Part shown: positions 1-8,629 of the stretch, piece after piece
How positions within the stretch are numbered: position 1 is the first letter of the stretch
Layout of the letters: every line of letters starts with the position of its first letter
DNA from: Paracoccaceae bacterium
GTDB lineage: Bacteria; Pseudomonadota; Alphaproteobacteria; Rhodobacterales; Rhodobacteraceae
Reading direction: 5' to 3'
DNA: 11,008 bases
NCBI GenBank assembly: GCA_026997055.1
Contig: JALWJU010000494.1
Location: 1 to 11,008 of the forward strand
Program-made: the position numbers and the translations under genes
The notes under the pieces: generated by a model
What the model saw: the letters and a program-made list of their open reading frames with translations, nothing else
Database searches by the model: none
Told to the model about the DNA's origin: nothing

Positions 1-1438
1 CATAGGGATCGACCCCCGGCACGCGCGCCTCCAGCATGTAGATGCCCGGCGATTGCTCTCCCAGCGCCTCCCGCATCGGCAGCAGGGTGGTCACTTCGCG
101 GTTCAGCTCGGTCTGAAGCGTGCCGGTGCCCGACCAGATCTCGCTGGCCATTTCCTGCGAAAGCCCCTCAATCTCCCAGGGCTGCATCGGGCTGGCCAGA
201 TACTGCCGGCGGAAGGCCTCGATCAGGTTGCGGTCGCTCATCCGGTAGAGCGCAAGCGCGACCTCGGAGGCATTCACCCCCACCAGCGGAATGCTCGGCG
301 TCCCCGTGGCCGGCAATACATAGGCACGGCCCGGGAACCACACTGCCGGGGAGCGGTCGCGCACATAGGCGTTGAGCGTGACGGGCCTGGCGAGCTTCTC
401 GCCGCTGGCCGCCGGCAGGCCGGCGCGCAGGGTCAGCCGGTAGCGCTGTCCGTGGGTCACGCCGGAGATGCAGAGCGCCCGCCCGGAGGCCTCGACCGCC
501 AGCCCGGAAGCATCGCTCTGCACATAGGGGGCGTAGTCCATGCCCGCCTCCAGCAGCGCCTCGCTGAATTCGGCGCAGATACGCGGCTCGGCGCTGTCGG
601 CCTCCACCCGGTGGTCGATCACCCGGAAGCCGTATTTGCCGATCGCCCTGTCCAGCGCCTCGGCGATGTCATCGCGCGGGGCCAGCTGCTGCGCAAGCCG
701 GTAGGCCGGGATCGCCAGCCGCCCGCGTCCGCGCGCCTCCAGCCCCTTGCCCAGCAACTCCAGGAGACCGGCCCGCTGCGGCGGCAAGGAAGTGCGCAGA
801 TAGCCGTTGACCGCCGCGCGCACGGCCTGATCGAGGTAGCGCCGCCGGGCCTCTTCATCCTCGGTCTGCCAGGCCAGGGCCAGGGACAGGCGCGCATATT
901 CGGCCCAATCCGAAGGGCTGTCGCCGAGCACCACCGCCCCGCCGGCAAGGCGCATCGCCCTGGACAGGTTCGCCGCAGCCTCGGCCTCGCGCCGGGCCTC
1001 GCGCAGCGCGGTCAGGTCCCAGCCGCCCACCACATGCTCATGGGCAAGCTGCGCCACCTGGAGCCTGGCCGCTTCGAAATCGCTTTCATCAAGGAAGCCG
1101 AGCTCACGCTCACGGCCGGGGGCCTGGGCCAGATAGGCCGGGTCGGTAGCCAGAATCTCACCCGACCAGGCCCCGGCAAAGGCGATTCTCTCGCCCACGC
1201 CGCTCTTCAGGAAACAGGCATTCTTGCCGGTGTTGAAGGTATAGGCCCGGCAGGCCGAATCGCCGAGGCACATGGCTTCGCAGGCTTCCAGTGAAGTATC
1301 GAGCAGGCTGCGGATATCGGCGCCGTAAAAGTCGGTATTGTACCAGAGCAGAACCCGGCGCTCGGGCACCGCCTCTTCCGCCTCCGCCAACATATTGAAG
1401 CTTAATACAAAAAACAAAAATGTAAAAATCAGCCGCAT
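1..1438 (-). CDS. Alpha-2-macroglobulin family protein with N-terminal PAN/Apple domain (partial; 3' end off left edge)
   Basis: This is an open reading frame of 479 codons from ATG at 1438 that continues past the left edge. Residues 1-20 form a signal peptide: a hydrophobic Phe/Leu run, then a likely cut after AEA. Residues 30-80 fit a PAN/Apple domain with four cysteines (C53, C57, C63, C75) and the motifs CRAYTFNT and CFLKSG. A helical region (about 115-250) and a beta-rich region follow. From about 363 the sequence WFPGRAYVLPATG...IPLVGVN resembles the first macroglobulin domain of bacterial YfaS-type proteins. Family members are usually well over 1,500 residues, so only about a third is seen; the thioester region would lie outside the window. 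Bacterial members are periplasmic or lipid-anchored and are thought to trap invading proteases, often with a neighbouring pbpC. No lipobox cysteine is seen, so a soluble periplasmic form is inferred. The ribosome site AGGGAGG lies about 5 bases before ATG. The first codons are strikingly AT-rich. Confidence 0.88.
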   Translation of the reverse strand, partial: MRLIFTFLFFVLSFNMLAEAEEAVPERRVLLWYNTDFYGADIRSLLDTSLEACEAMCLGDSACRAYTFNTGKNACFLKSGVGERIAFAGAWSGEILATDPAYLAQAPGRERELGFLDESDFEAARLQVAQLAHEHVVGGWDLTALREARREAEAAANLSRAMRLAGGAVVLGDSPSDWAEYARLSLALAWQTEDEEARRRYLDQAVRAAVNGYLRTSLPPQRAGLLELLGKGLEARGRGRLAIPAYRLAQQLAPRDDIAEALDRAIGKYGFRVIDHRVEADSAEPRICAEFSEALLEAGMDYAPYVQSDASGLAVEASGRALCISGVTHGQRYRLTLRAGLPAASGEKLARPVTLNAYVRDRSPAVWFPGRAYVLPATGTPSIPLVGVNASEVALALYRMSDRNLIEAFRRQYLASPMQPWEIEGLSQEMASEIWSGTGTLQTELNREVTTLLPMREALGEQSPGIYMLEARVPGVDPY

Positions 1439-1565
1439 TGGAGCCTCCCTTTGCGTCCCTCGCATCATGCTGGCACAGGAGCCCTCCCAAGGCAATGGCG
1501 CGGCGCTGTTAATCCCCTGTTTACCTCGCTCGGCCATGATCGGCGCAGGAGTTTGGAGAACCCGG
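1439..1565. promoter_or_regulatory. Divergent intergenic region between the macroglobulin and hybrid kinase genes
   Basis: This 127-bp gap must hold the start signals for both divergent genes. On the right strand TGGAGA (1554-1559) is a suitable ribosome site six bases before the kinase ATG. On the left strand AGGGAGG precedes the macroglobulin ATG. No clear -35/-10 pair matching the housekeeping consensus was found for either gene, so promoter positions are not called. An in-frame ATG at 1536 could extend the kinase by ten residues but has no good ribosome site. Confidence 0.45.
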
Positions 1566-3941
1566 ATGAGCATTGAAGAACTGCTGGCGGCCGAACGCCG
1601 CGCCCGCATGGCGGCCGAAAGGCTGCTGCAACAGAAACAGCAAGAGCTGTTCGAGGCCAATCGCATGCTGGCCTCCCATGCCCGAAACCTGAGCGAGGAG
1701 ATCGTGGAAACCCGCGGCGAGGTGGAGGAAGTCAGGGAGGAAAACAGCCAGGTCAAGGCCAATCTCGAAAAGGTCACCAAGGAAGTGGTGATCGCCAAGC
1801 GCCGGCTCTGGGACTCGATCGAGACGATACGGGACGGGTTCGCCGTCTTTGACCGGGATTCACGCCTGGTCATCGCCAACTCCGCCTATCTGGCGCCGTT
1901 CGACGGACTCGAATGCATGGCGCCGGGGATCCGCTACCACGATATCGTGCAGATCCTGCTCGAGGAGGGGATCGTCGATATCGGCGACACCCCGCGCCAT
2001 GCCTGGCGCGACGAGATGCTGTCACGCTGGTCCTCGCCGCAGATAGAGCCCAAGGTGATCAAGTTCTGGGACGGCACCTATGTGCGCCTCGTGGACCGGC
2101 GCGGCGAGGGCGGCGATACCGTCTCCATGGGGCTCAACATCACCGAATCCGTGCGCTACGAGCGTGAGCTGAAAGATGCCCGCGACCGCGCCGAGGCCGC
2201 CAGCCGGGCCAAGAGCGCCTTCCTCGCCAACATGAGCCACGAACTGCGCACCCCGATGAACGGTGTGGTCGGCATGGCCGATCTGCTGGCCGAGACCGAA
2301 CTGGATGACGAGCAGAAACTGTTCGTCGATACGATCCGCAGCTCCGGCACGGCGCTCCTGACGATCATCAATGACGTGCTCGACTATTCCAAGATGGAAG
2401 CCGCGAGGCTGACGTTGAACAAGGCGCCCTTCTGCCTGGAAAGCACCATTCTCGACATCATCACCCTGCTGCAGCCGACCATCCAGGAAAAGCAGCTCCA
2501 GCTGGTGCTGGATTACGACATGTTCCTGCCGACCATGTTCGAGGGCGACCAGCTGCGCCTGCGCCAGGTGCTGACCAACCTGATCGGCAACGCGGTGAAA
2601 TTCACCGAAAAAGGCCATGTGCTGGTGCGCGTCGTCGGCCTGCCGGTGGAGCCGGGAACGACCCAGCGCATCCACATCACCGTGGAGGATACCGGCATCG
2701 GCATCCCGGCCGACAAGCTCGGGCACATCTTCGGAGAGTTCAACCAGGTCGAAGACGAACGCAACCGCAAGTTCGAAGGCACCGGCCTGGGGCTGGCGAT
2801 CTCGAAACAGCTGGTCGAGCTGATGGGCGGCGAAATCTGGGTGGAGAGCGAAGAGAATGTCGGCTCCTGCTTCGGGATGCACGTCACCCTGCCGGTGGTC
2901 GAGCAGCTGGAGGAGCCCGACCTCCCCGCCTGGCTGAAACGCGCGGCGGTGGCAATGGCCGACGACCTGCACCGCGACATCCTCGAAAAGCGCCTGATCG
3001 CCCTCGGCCTCGAAGTCCATGCCAGCGGCGCCTGCGAAGGCTTTGCCGAACAGGCCATGCAGGCAGACGTGGTATTCATCGACATGTCGAAAGCCTGCAG
3101 GAACGGGCTCGACATGGCCCGGGCCCTGCGCGCCGAAGGGCTGCGTGCGCCGCTGGTACAGATCGTGACGCCCGGCACCCAGCTGCACGAGGCAGAAGGG
3201 GTATTCGACTTTCAGGTGAACAAGCCCCTGATGCGCCCCAGGCTGGTGGAATTGCTCCGGGGCCTGCCCGAGCCGCAGCCCGAGCCTGCACCCGAAGCCG
3301 TGGGCGAGATCGACGCCGAACCGAACCGACCCGCCGAACCGGCCGCCGATCCCACCCCCGTATTCGGATCGGTTCGGAGGACGTCCCGGACAGGGCCAGC
3401 CATCTCCGCCCCCCGAGCGACGACACCGGCACCGGCAGAGCCGGAACCGGTGGAGGAGCCGAGCGCCACGGCAGTTCCGATGGAGCCGGCCGAACCGGCA
3501 TCCCCTACCGGAATACGACCACGGGCCATGCGGGTGCTGGCAGCGGAGGACAACAAGGTCAATCGGCTGGTCTTTTCCAAGCTGGTCAAGGCACTGGATA
3601 TCGAATTGCAATTCGCCACCAACGGACGCGAGGCCCTGGCTGCATTCACCGAGTTCAGGCCGGATCTGGTCTTCATGGACATATCCATGCCGGAGATGGA
3701 CGGCAAGGAGGCCACCCGCAGGATCCGCGCCCTGGAAGCCGAACAGGGACTTGCCCGCACCCGAATCGTCGCCCTGACCGCCCATGCGATGACCGGCGAC
3801 GACAAAGAAATCATGGCCCACGGGCTGGATGCGCATCTGACCAAACCGCTGAAGAAACCCGCCATCCTGGCCGAGATCGAGGCGGCCTGCCCCCCGAACG
3901 CACGCCCGCCGCTGCCCGCACCGGAGGCGCAGGCCGGATAA
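1566..3941 (+). CDS. Soluble PAS-containing hybrid histidine kinase with two receiver domains
   Basis: The protein has 791 residues and no membrane segment, so it is a cytoplasmic sensor kinase. Residues 1-85 are a charged coiled coil. A PAS domain (about 85-200, with RDGFAVFDRDSRLVIAN) is the likely signal input. HisKA carries the H-box SHELRTPMNG with phospho-acceptor H225. HATPase follows, with N-box NLIGNAVKFTEKG, G1 DTGIGIP (375-381) and G2 GTGLGLAISK. A divergent receiver-like domain (about 458-568) keeps D466/D467, D506, T535 and K553 but lacks the MP-x-MDG loop. A Pro/Glu/Ala-rich linker (about 569-650) leads to a canonical C-terminal receiver with E661/D662, D705 (FMDISMPEMDG), T738 and K760. 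By family knowledge phosphate would pass from H225 to D705 and then to an unlinked phosphotransfer protein; no Hpt or separate response regulator is in view. ATG 1566 is preferred because TGGAGA lies six bases upstream and the longer frame would run into the divergent gene. Confidence 0.93.
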   Translation: MSIEELLAAERRARMAAERLLQQKQQELFEANRMLASHARNLSEEIVETRGEVEEVREENSQVKANLEKVTKEVVIAKRRLWDSIETIRDGFAVFDRDSRLVIANSAYLAPFDGLECMAPGIRYHDIVQILLEEGIVDIGDTPRHAWRDEMLSRWSSPQIEPKVIKFWDGTYVRLVDRRGEGGDTVSMGLNITESVRYERELKDARDRAEAASRAKSAFLANMSHELRTPMNGVVGMADLLAETELDDEQKLFVDTIRSSGTALLTIINDVLDYSKMEAARLTLNKAPFCLESTILDIITLLQPTIQEKQLQLVLDYDMFLPTMFEGDQLRLRQVLTNLIGNAVKFTEKGHVLVRVVGLPVEPGTTQRIHITVEDTGIGIPADKLGHIFGEFNQVEDERNRKFEGTGLGLAISKQLVELMGGEIWVESEENVGSCFGMHVTLPVVEQLEEPDLPAWLKRAAVAMADDLHRDILEKRLIALGLEVHASGACEGFAEQAMQADVVFIDMSKACRNGLDMARALRAEGLRAPLVQIVTPGTQLHEAEGVFDFQVNKPLMRPRLVELLRGLPEPQPEPAPEAVGEIDAEPNRPAEPAADPTPVFGSVRRTSRTGPAISAPRATTPAPAEPEPVEEPSATAVPMEPAEPASPTGIRPRAMRVLAAEDNKVNRLVFSKLVKALDIELQFATNGREALAAFTEFRPDLVFMDISMPEMDGKEATRRIRALEAEQGLARTRIVALTAHAMTGDDKEIMAHGLDAHLTKPLKKPAILAEIEAACPPNARPPLPAPEAQAG

Positions 3942-3971
3942 CGCGCCAGGCGCAGACCCGTCTTCCGAGTC

Positions 3972-4003
3972 GGTCCGGGCGCATCCGGGCCGGCCCCCTT
4001 TCT
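3972..4003 (+). terminator. Weak terminator-like hairpin after the hybrid kinase
   Basis: GGTCCGG (3972-3978) pairs with CCGGGCC (3985-3991), with one G-T wobble and a six-base loop. The downstream tract is C-rich with only TTTCT (about 3999-4003), so it is a poor intrinsic terminator. It lies about 30 bases after the kinase stop, where one would be expected. Confidence 0.35.
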
Positions 4004-4131
4004 CCCCCTTGAGCAAGGCCCGGCACGCCTGGATCGGCCCTGCGGCTCCCGCCCCGCCTTTGTCTCTTGTCCCGCAGGAAACCGACCCGGAAGAGCGCCC
4101 CGGATCTGCCCGCTCCGGCAATTTGCAGGCG

Positions 4132-4153
4132 GAAGATTTTGCGAAATTTCTTC
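4132..4153. promoter_or_regulatory. AT-rich imperfect dyad upstream of the groE promoter
   Basis: GAAGA (4132-4136) and TCTTC (4149-4153) are inverted around a core in which TTT can pair with AAA, leaving a two-base bulge. The patch stands out as AT-rich in GC-rich surroundings and ends 11 bases before the proposed -35. It could be an activator site or an UP-like element. Its role is unknown. Confidence 0.3.
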
Positions 4154-4164
4154 GCCGAGCGCGG

Positions 4165-4192
4165 TTGACTCATCTGTGTGGCGTCCTTATTT
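4165..4192 (+). promoter_or_regulatory. groESL promoter
   Basis: TTGACT (4165-4170) and TTATTT (4187-4192) are separated by 16 bases, giving a predicted transcript start near 4199 and a leader of about 70 bases before groES. The -10 region reads CCTTATTT, which also resembles the C-rich -10 of heat-shock sigma (RpoH) promoters in alphaproteobacteria. Recognition by the housekeeping factor, RpoH or both cannot be decided from sequence alone. The CIRCE operator starts just after it. Confidence 0.65.
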
Positions 4193-4200
4193 CGGCGTTG

Positions 4201-4227
4201 TTAGCACTCCCGCCAGGTGAGTGCCAA
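4201..4227. promoter_or_regulatory. CIRCE operator (HrcA binding site)
   Basis: TTAGCACTC (4201-4209), a nine-base spacer and GAGTGCCAA (4219-4227) match the CIRCE consensus TTAGCACTC-N9-GAGTGCTAA with a single change (C for T) in the right arm. It sits at the predicted start of the groESL transcript, the usual place for repression by HrcA. HrcA itself is not encoded in the window. Confidence 0.95.
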
Positions 4228-4267
4228 ATCCGAGATACGAGAAACACGAAGCTGAGGAGCCTCAAAG

Positions 4268-4555
4268 ATGGCATTTACTCCCTTGCATGACCGCGTGGTG
4301 GTTCGTCGCGTGGAAAGCGACGAGAAGACCGCGGGCGGGCTGATCATTCCGGACACCGCCAAAGAAAAGCCGGCCGAGGGCATCGTCATTGCCGTAGGCG
4401 CTGGCGCACGTGACGAAAAGGGCGAGCGCATCCCCATGGATGTGAAAGAAGGCGACAAGGTGCTGTTCGGCAAATGGTCCGGCACCGAAGTGACGCTGGA
4501 CGGCGAAGAGCTTCTGATCATGAAGGAAAGCGACATCATGGGCATCATCGCCTGA
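4268..4555 (+). CDS. groES: Co-chaperonin GroES (Hsp10)
   Basis: The 95-residue protein has the full usual length of GroES. It starts with the family signature PLHDRVVVRRVE, has the mobile loop around residues 17-33 (EKTAGGLIIPDTAKEKP) and ends with LIMKESDIMGII. It forms the heptameric lid that closes the GroEL folding chamber in the cytoplasm and sets the folding cycle with ATP. GAGGAG (4254-4259) lies eight bases before the ATG. It is the first gene of the groESL operon, 52 bases ahead of groEL, and lies behind a CIRCE operator and a likely RpoH/housekeeping promoter, so heat-shock induction is expected. Confidence 0.98.
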   Translation: MAFTPLHDRVVVRRVESDEKTAGGLIIPDTAKEKPAEGIVIAVGAGARDEKGERIPMDVKEGDKVLFGKWSGTEVTLDGEELLIMKESDIMGIIA

Positions 4556-4607
4556 TCGCACCTCCTCGCAAGCAATCCGAATCCAAACAATCCAGGAGCA
4601 AGCAAAC

Positions 4608-6251
<1,644 letters not shown>

Positions 6252-6287
6252 GCCTCCAGTCGCCAGACTGCCACGAGGCACGGACCA

Positions 6288-6314
6288 GGGGTCGCCCGCC
6301 GGGCGGCCCCTTTT
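6288..6314 (+). terminator. Intrinsic terminator of groESL
   Basis: A ten-base-pair stem is formed by 6288-6297 (GGGGTCGCCC) and 6301-6310 (GGGCGGCCCC), with one T-G wobble, a three-base GCC loop and a TTTT tract immediately after. It lies 37 bases after the groEL stop and should separate groESL from yfdX transcription. Confidence 0.92.
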
Positions 6315-6398
6315 CGCTCGTGGTGCCGGGCACCCGCGCGGATCCGCGATCTGGCGAGTCTTGCACGCCTCTGCGGCGGACACTTGCGTCACTTGGCA

Positions 6399-6439
6399 AA
6401 GATACCCTTGAATTCCAGTATCTTGCGCCTAGATACCCT
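6399..6439. repeat. Triple AGATAC motif across the yfdX promoter
   Basis: AAGATAC (6399-6405) and GTATCTT (6418-6424) form a perfect seven-base inverted repeat with a 12-base spacer. AGATACCCT occurs at 6400-6408 and again, directly repeated, at 6431-6439. The copies overlap the predicted -35 and -10 elements, as expected for a repressor operator. The binding protein is unknown. Confidence 0.55.
6408..6435 (+). promoter_or_regulatory. Predicted yfdX promoter
   Basis: TTGAAT (6408-6413) and TAGATA (6430-6435) are separated by 16 bases, giving a start near 6442 and a leader of about 100 bases. The extended elements read CCCTTGAA and CCTAGATA, which also resemble an RpoH-type promoter. The site lies downstream of the groEL terminator, so yfdX probably has its own transcript. 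Confidence 0.55.
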
Positions 6440-6544
6440 GCAGAAGTCTCTGAAATCGGATCGCCTTCGCGCCATTCGTTTTCAGGCGATTGTCATGCGC
6501 GATCCGTTTCGGGGCACCCCGATACAGCAGAAAGGATCACACAC

Positions 6545-7447
6545 ATGACACGCAAGACAAGCTGGAAGACCCCGCTCCTGGCCCTGGCCCTGGCGGGCCT
6601 TTCCCTGCCCGCCCTCGCCCAGGATGGAGCCACGGCACTGGCCGATACCTCCACTGAGGCCAACGAGGCCGCCCGCAACGAAGCGCTGCAGCAGAGCGAT
6701 ACGGTGCTGGCCGACGCCCTCGCGGCACTGGAAGAAACCGCCAATGCCCTCAAGGCGCTCGAGGCGGACAAACCCGACGAAGCCACGGCGGCGCTGGAAC
6801 GGGCGATCGGCAAGCTCGAAGTCACCCTGGCCGCCAATCCGGGCCTTGCCCTGGCGCCGGTCAATGTCGCCAGTTCCATCACCGACATCCAGGCCAGCCC
6901 TTCCGAAATTACCGCCCTGCGCCAGGAGGCACTGCGCCTGATGAAGGACCACCAGCTGCAACTGGCCCGGCGCCTGGTCACGGGCCTGGCCAGCGAGGTA
7001 ACCATCTCGACCACCTATCTGCCGCTGGGCACCTATCCGCTGGCGCTGAAATCTGCCGCCGCGCTGATCGCCGGCGGTGATACCGAGACGGCAATCGCCG
7101 TGCTGGGCAATGCCCTGGATACGCTGGTGGTGATCGACACCGCCCTGCCCCTGCCTCTGCTCACTGCCGGCATGCTGATCGACGAGGCCAGGAAACTGAG
7201 CGAAAAGCCCGACCGCAGCGATGAGGAAAATGCCCGGCTCGGTGCGCTTCTGGATGCCATAGAAGCCCAGGTAGCCAAGGGCGAAGCACTCGAATACGGG
7301 GGGGCCGGGGCATTCGACGATATTCGCGCCGAGCTTGAAGTCGTACGCGCCGCGACCAGCGACGGCGGCTCCGGGGAAGGGCTGCTTGACAAGCTGAAGG
7401 CGCTGTTCGGCAAGGTCGGGCGCGACCACGCCGCCGCCGCGCAGTAA
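6545..7447 (+). CDS. YfdX family exported protein
   Basis: The 300-residue protein starts with a clear Sec signal peptide (KTSWKTP, a Leu/Ala core, cut after ALA at about residue 25). An alanine-rich helical segment (about 35-100) follows, then the YfdX signature: PVNVASSITDI (105-115), a helix with LMKDHQLQLARRL, then EVTISTTYLPLGTYP (151-165), TLVVIDTALPLPLLTAGMLIDEA (193-215). YfdX proteins are helical periplasmic proteins linked in enterobacteria to acid and multidrug stress and to chaperone-like activity; the biochemical role is not settled. This copy is longer than E. coli YfdX (about 211 residues), with an extra tail after about 220 that ends in a Gly/Ser-rich stretch and a short amphipathic helix (LLDKLKALFGKVG). 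AAAGGA (6531-6536) is eight bases before the ATG; longer in-frame starts would destroy the signal peptide and run through the groEL terminator. Confidence 0.85.
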   Translation: MTRKTSWKTPLLALALAGLSLPALAQDGATALADTSTEANEAARNEALQQSDTVLADALAALEETANALKALEADKPDEATAALERAIGKLEVTLAANPGLALAPVNVASSITDIQASPSEITALRQEALRLMKDHQLQLARRLVTGLASEVTISTTYLPLGTYPLALKSAAALIAGGDTETAIAVLGNALDTLVVIDTALPLPLLTAGMLIDEARKLSEKPDRSDEENARLGALLDAIEAQVAKGEALEYGGAGAFDDIRAELEVVRAATSDGGSGEGLLDKLKALFGKVGRDHAAAAQ

Positions 7448-7563
7448 CCCCACGGGCAGGGCCGCGCCAGACGGGTAGAGGTCATGCGCGGCCATCCGCC
7501 CGGTGCTCCGATACAGGCGACAGGGCGCTCGCAATCATCGCGTCCTGCGCCTATCTTCGAGCC

Positions 7564-8430
7564 ATGAAGCGCTTTCTGCATATCCTTTCCGCCCTGCTGG
7601 TGCTGCTGCCGGCCCCGATTCAGGCCCGGAGCGAGAGCCTCGCAGCGCCCCGGGCGCCGGGGGACGGCGCGAGCGAATGCGTGATACTGCTGCACGGGCT
7701 GGCGCGCACGCCCGGTTCGATGCGCATCATGGAAGAGGCCCTGCGTCGCGCCGGCTACCGGGTGGTCAACCGCGGCTATCGCTCCACCGAAGCGCCGATC
7801 GAGGTGCTGGTCGAGGAGGCCCTGCCCCCGGCACTGGCCGAGTGCGGCCAGGATCGCACACATTTCGTCACCCATTCCATGGGCGGTATCCTGGTGCGGG
7901 TCTGGCTGCACGAGAACCGTCCTGCAAAGCTCGGCCGCGTGGTCATGCTCGCTCCCCCCAACAAGGGCAGCGAAATCGTCGATGCCCTTGGCGATCTCGG
8001 CCCGTTCCAATGGCTGAACGGCCCGGCCGGGATCGAGCTGGGGACCGGCCCCGAGGACACGCCCGCCCGGGCCGGCAGCGCACACTACGAACTGGGAATC
8101 ATCGCCGGCAATCGCAGCCTGAATCCGCTCTTCTCCTCCCTGATCGAAGGAGAGGATGACGGAAAGGTATCGGTGGAATCGACCAGGATCGCCGGGATGC
8201 GCGACCATATCGTCCTGCCGGTCACCCATACCTTCATGATGGACAATCCCCTGGTCATCGCCGAGGTGATCGAATTCCTCCGGGAGGGCAGGTTCGACCA
8301 TGGCCTCACCTATGGCAAGGCCCTCGAGCGCCTGGCCCGGCAGGTGGCCGCGGATTCGGGGCTTCTGGAGCCACTGGCCGGCCCGGGCAATCCAGGCGAA
8401 CCGAATGACAACCGGAACGCGGACGAATAA
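7564..8430 (+). CDS. Exported alpha/beta-hydrolase, lipase/esterase type
   Basis: The 288-residue protein begins with a signal peptide (MKRF, hydrophobic core, likely cut after QAR or nearby at about residue 22). The alpha/beta-hydrolase fold is shown by the oxyanion motif LLHGLARTPGSM (42-53), the nucleophile elbow THSMGG with S105, a likely acid at D198/D199 (GEDDGKVS) and a likely catalytic histidine at H222 (PVTHTFMM). LAPPNKGSE after strand six is typical of PGAP1-like/lipase family hydrolases, so an ester substrate such as a lipid is likely, but it cannot be named. The tail after about 260 is Gly/Pro/Asn-rich and probably disordered. The gene follows yfdX by 116 bases in the same direction. 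No good ribosome site precedes the ATG; a TATCTT sequence six bases upstream raises the possibility of a leaderless message. Confidence 0.86.
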   Translation: MKRFLHILSALLVLLPAPIQARSESLAAPRAPGDGASECVILLHGLARTPGSMRIMEEALRRAGYRVVNRGYRSTEAPIEVLVEEALPPALAECGQDRTHFVTHSMGGILVRVWLHENRPAKLGRVVMLAPPNKGSEIVDALGDLGPFQWLNGPAGIELGTGPEDTPARAGSAHYELGIIAGNRSLNPLFSSLIEGEDDGKVSVESTRIAGMRDHIVLPVTHTFMMDNPLVIAEVIEFLREGRFDHGLTYGKALERLARQVAADSGLLEPLAGPGNPGEPNDNRNADE

Positions 8431-8454
8431 TTCCTCCACCATCCGCTTTGCCCC

Positions 8455-8482
8455 TTGCAAACCCCTGCCGGGAGCGTTAAAT
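8455..8482 (+). promoter_or_regulatory. tRNA-Arg promoter
   Basis: TTGCAA (8455-8460) and TTAAAT (8477-8482) are spaced by 16 bases and predict a start near 8489, about seven bases before the mature tRNA. The match and position make this the likely housekeeping promoter of the tRNA gene. Confidence 0.6.
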
Positions 8483-8495
8483 CCCGCCTGTCCGC

Positions 8496-8572
8496 GCACT
8501 GGTAGCTCAGCTGGATAGAGTACCTGACTACGAATCAGGGGGTCGGGGGTTCGAATCCTCCCCAGTGCGCCA
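8496..8572 (+). tRNA. tRNA-Arg (anticodon ACG)
   Basis: The 77-base cloverleaf is complete. Acceptor GCACTGG pairs with CCAGTGC. The D arm is GCTC...GAGT. The anticodon arm CCTGA-CTACGAA-TCAGG has ACG at 8530-8532. The T arm includes GGTTCGAATCC. Discriminator G and an encoded CCA end at 8572. The A34 of ACG is normally edited to inosine by TadA so that one tRNA reads CGU, CGC and CGA. It is a single gene with its own promoter. Confidence 0.97.
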
Positions 8573-8629
8573 CTATTCTCCGGCTCATCGCCCGGCCTGC
8601 CTGTCCTCCGCCCGGATTCAGCCAGCCTC

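Noticed and set aside
53..1294. 413-codon plus-strand frame at the left end
   Set aside because: It is antisense to the macroglobulin gene, which has a signal peptide, PAN cysteines and macroglobulin motifs; this frame has none.
2022..4121. 699-codon open frame on the minus strand opposite the hybrid kinase
   Set aside because: It lies antisense to a gene with clear kinase and receiver motifs, its translation has no recognisable domain, and long antisense frames are common in GC-rich DNA.
4009..4290. 93-codon plus-strand frame running through the groE promoter
   Set aside because: It covers the promoter, CIRCE and the groES start in another frame, and its translation has no recognisable content.
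6511..6521. Small CGGGG/CCCCG hairpin in the yfdX leader as a riboswitch or thermometer
   Set aside because: The loop would have only two bases and does not involve the ribosome site, so there is no support for a switch.
8496..8572. tRNA-Arg as an integration site for a mobile element
   Set aside because: No integrase, no repeated tRNA 3' end and no shift in composition were seen on either side within the window.
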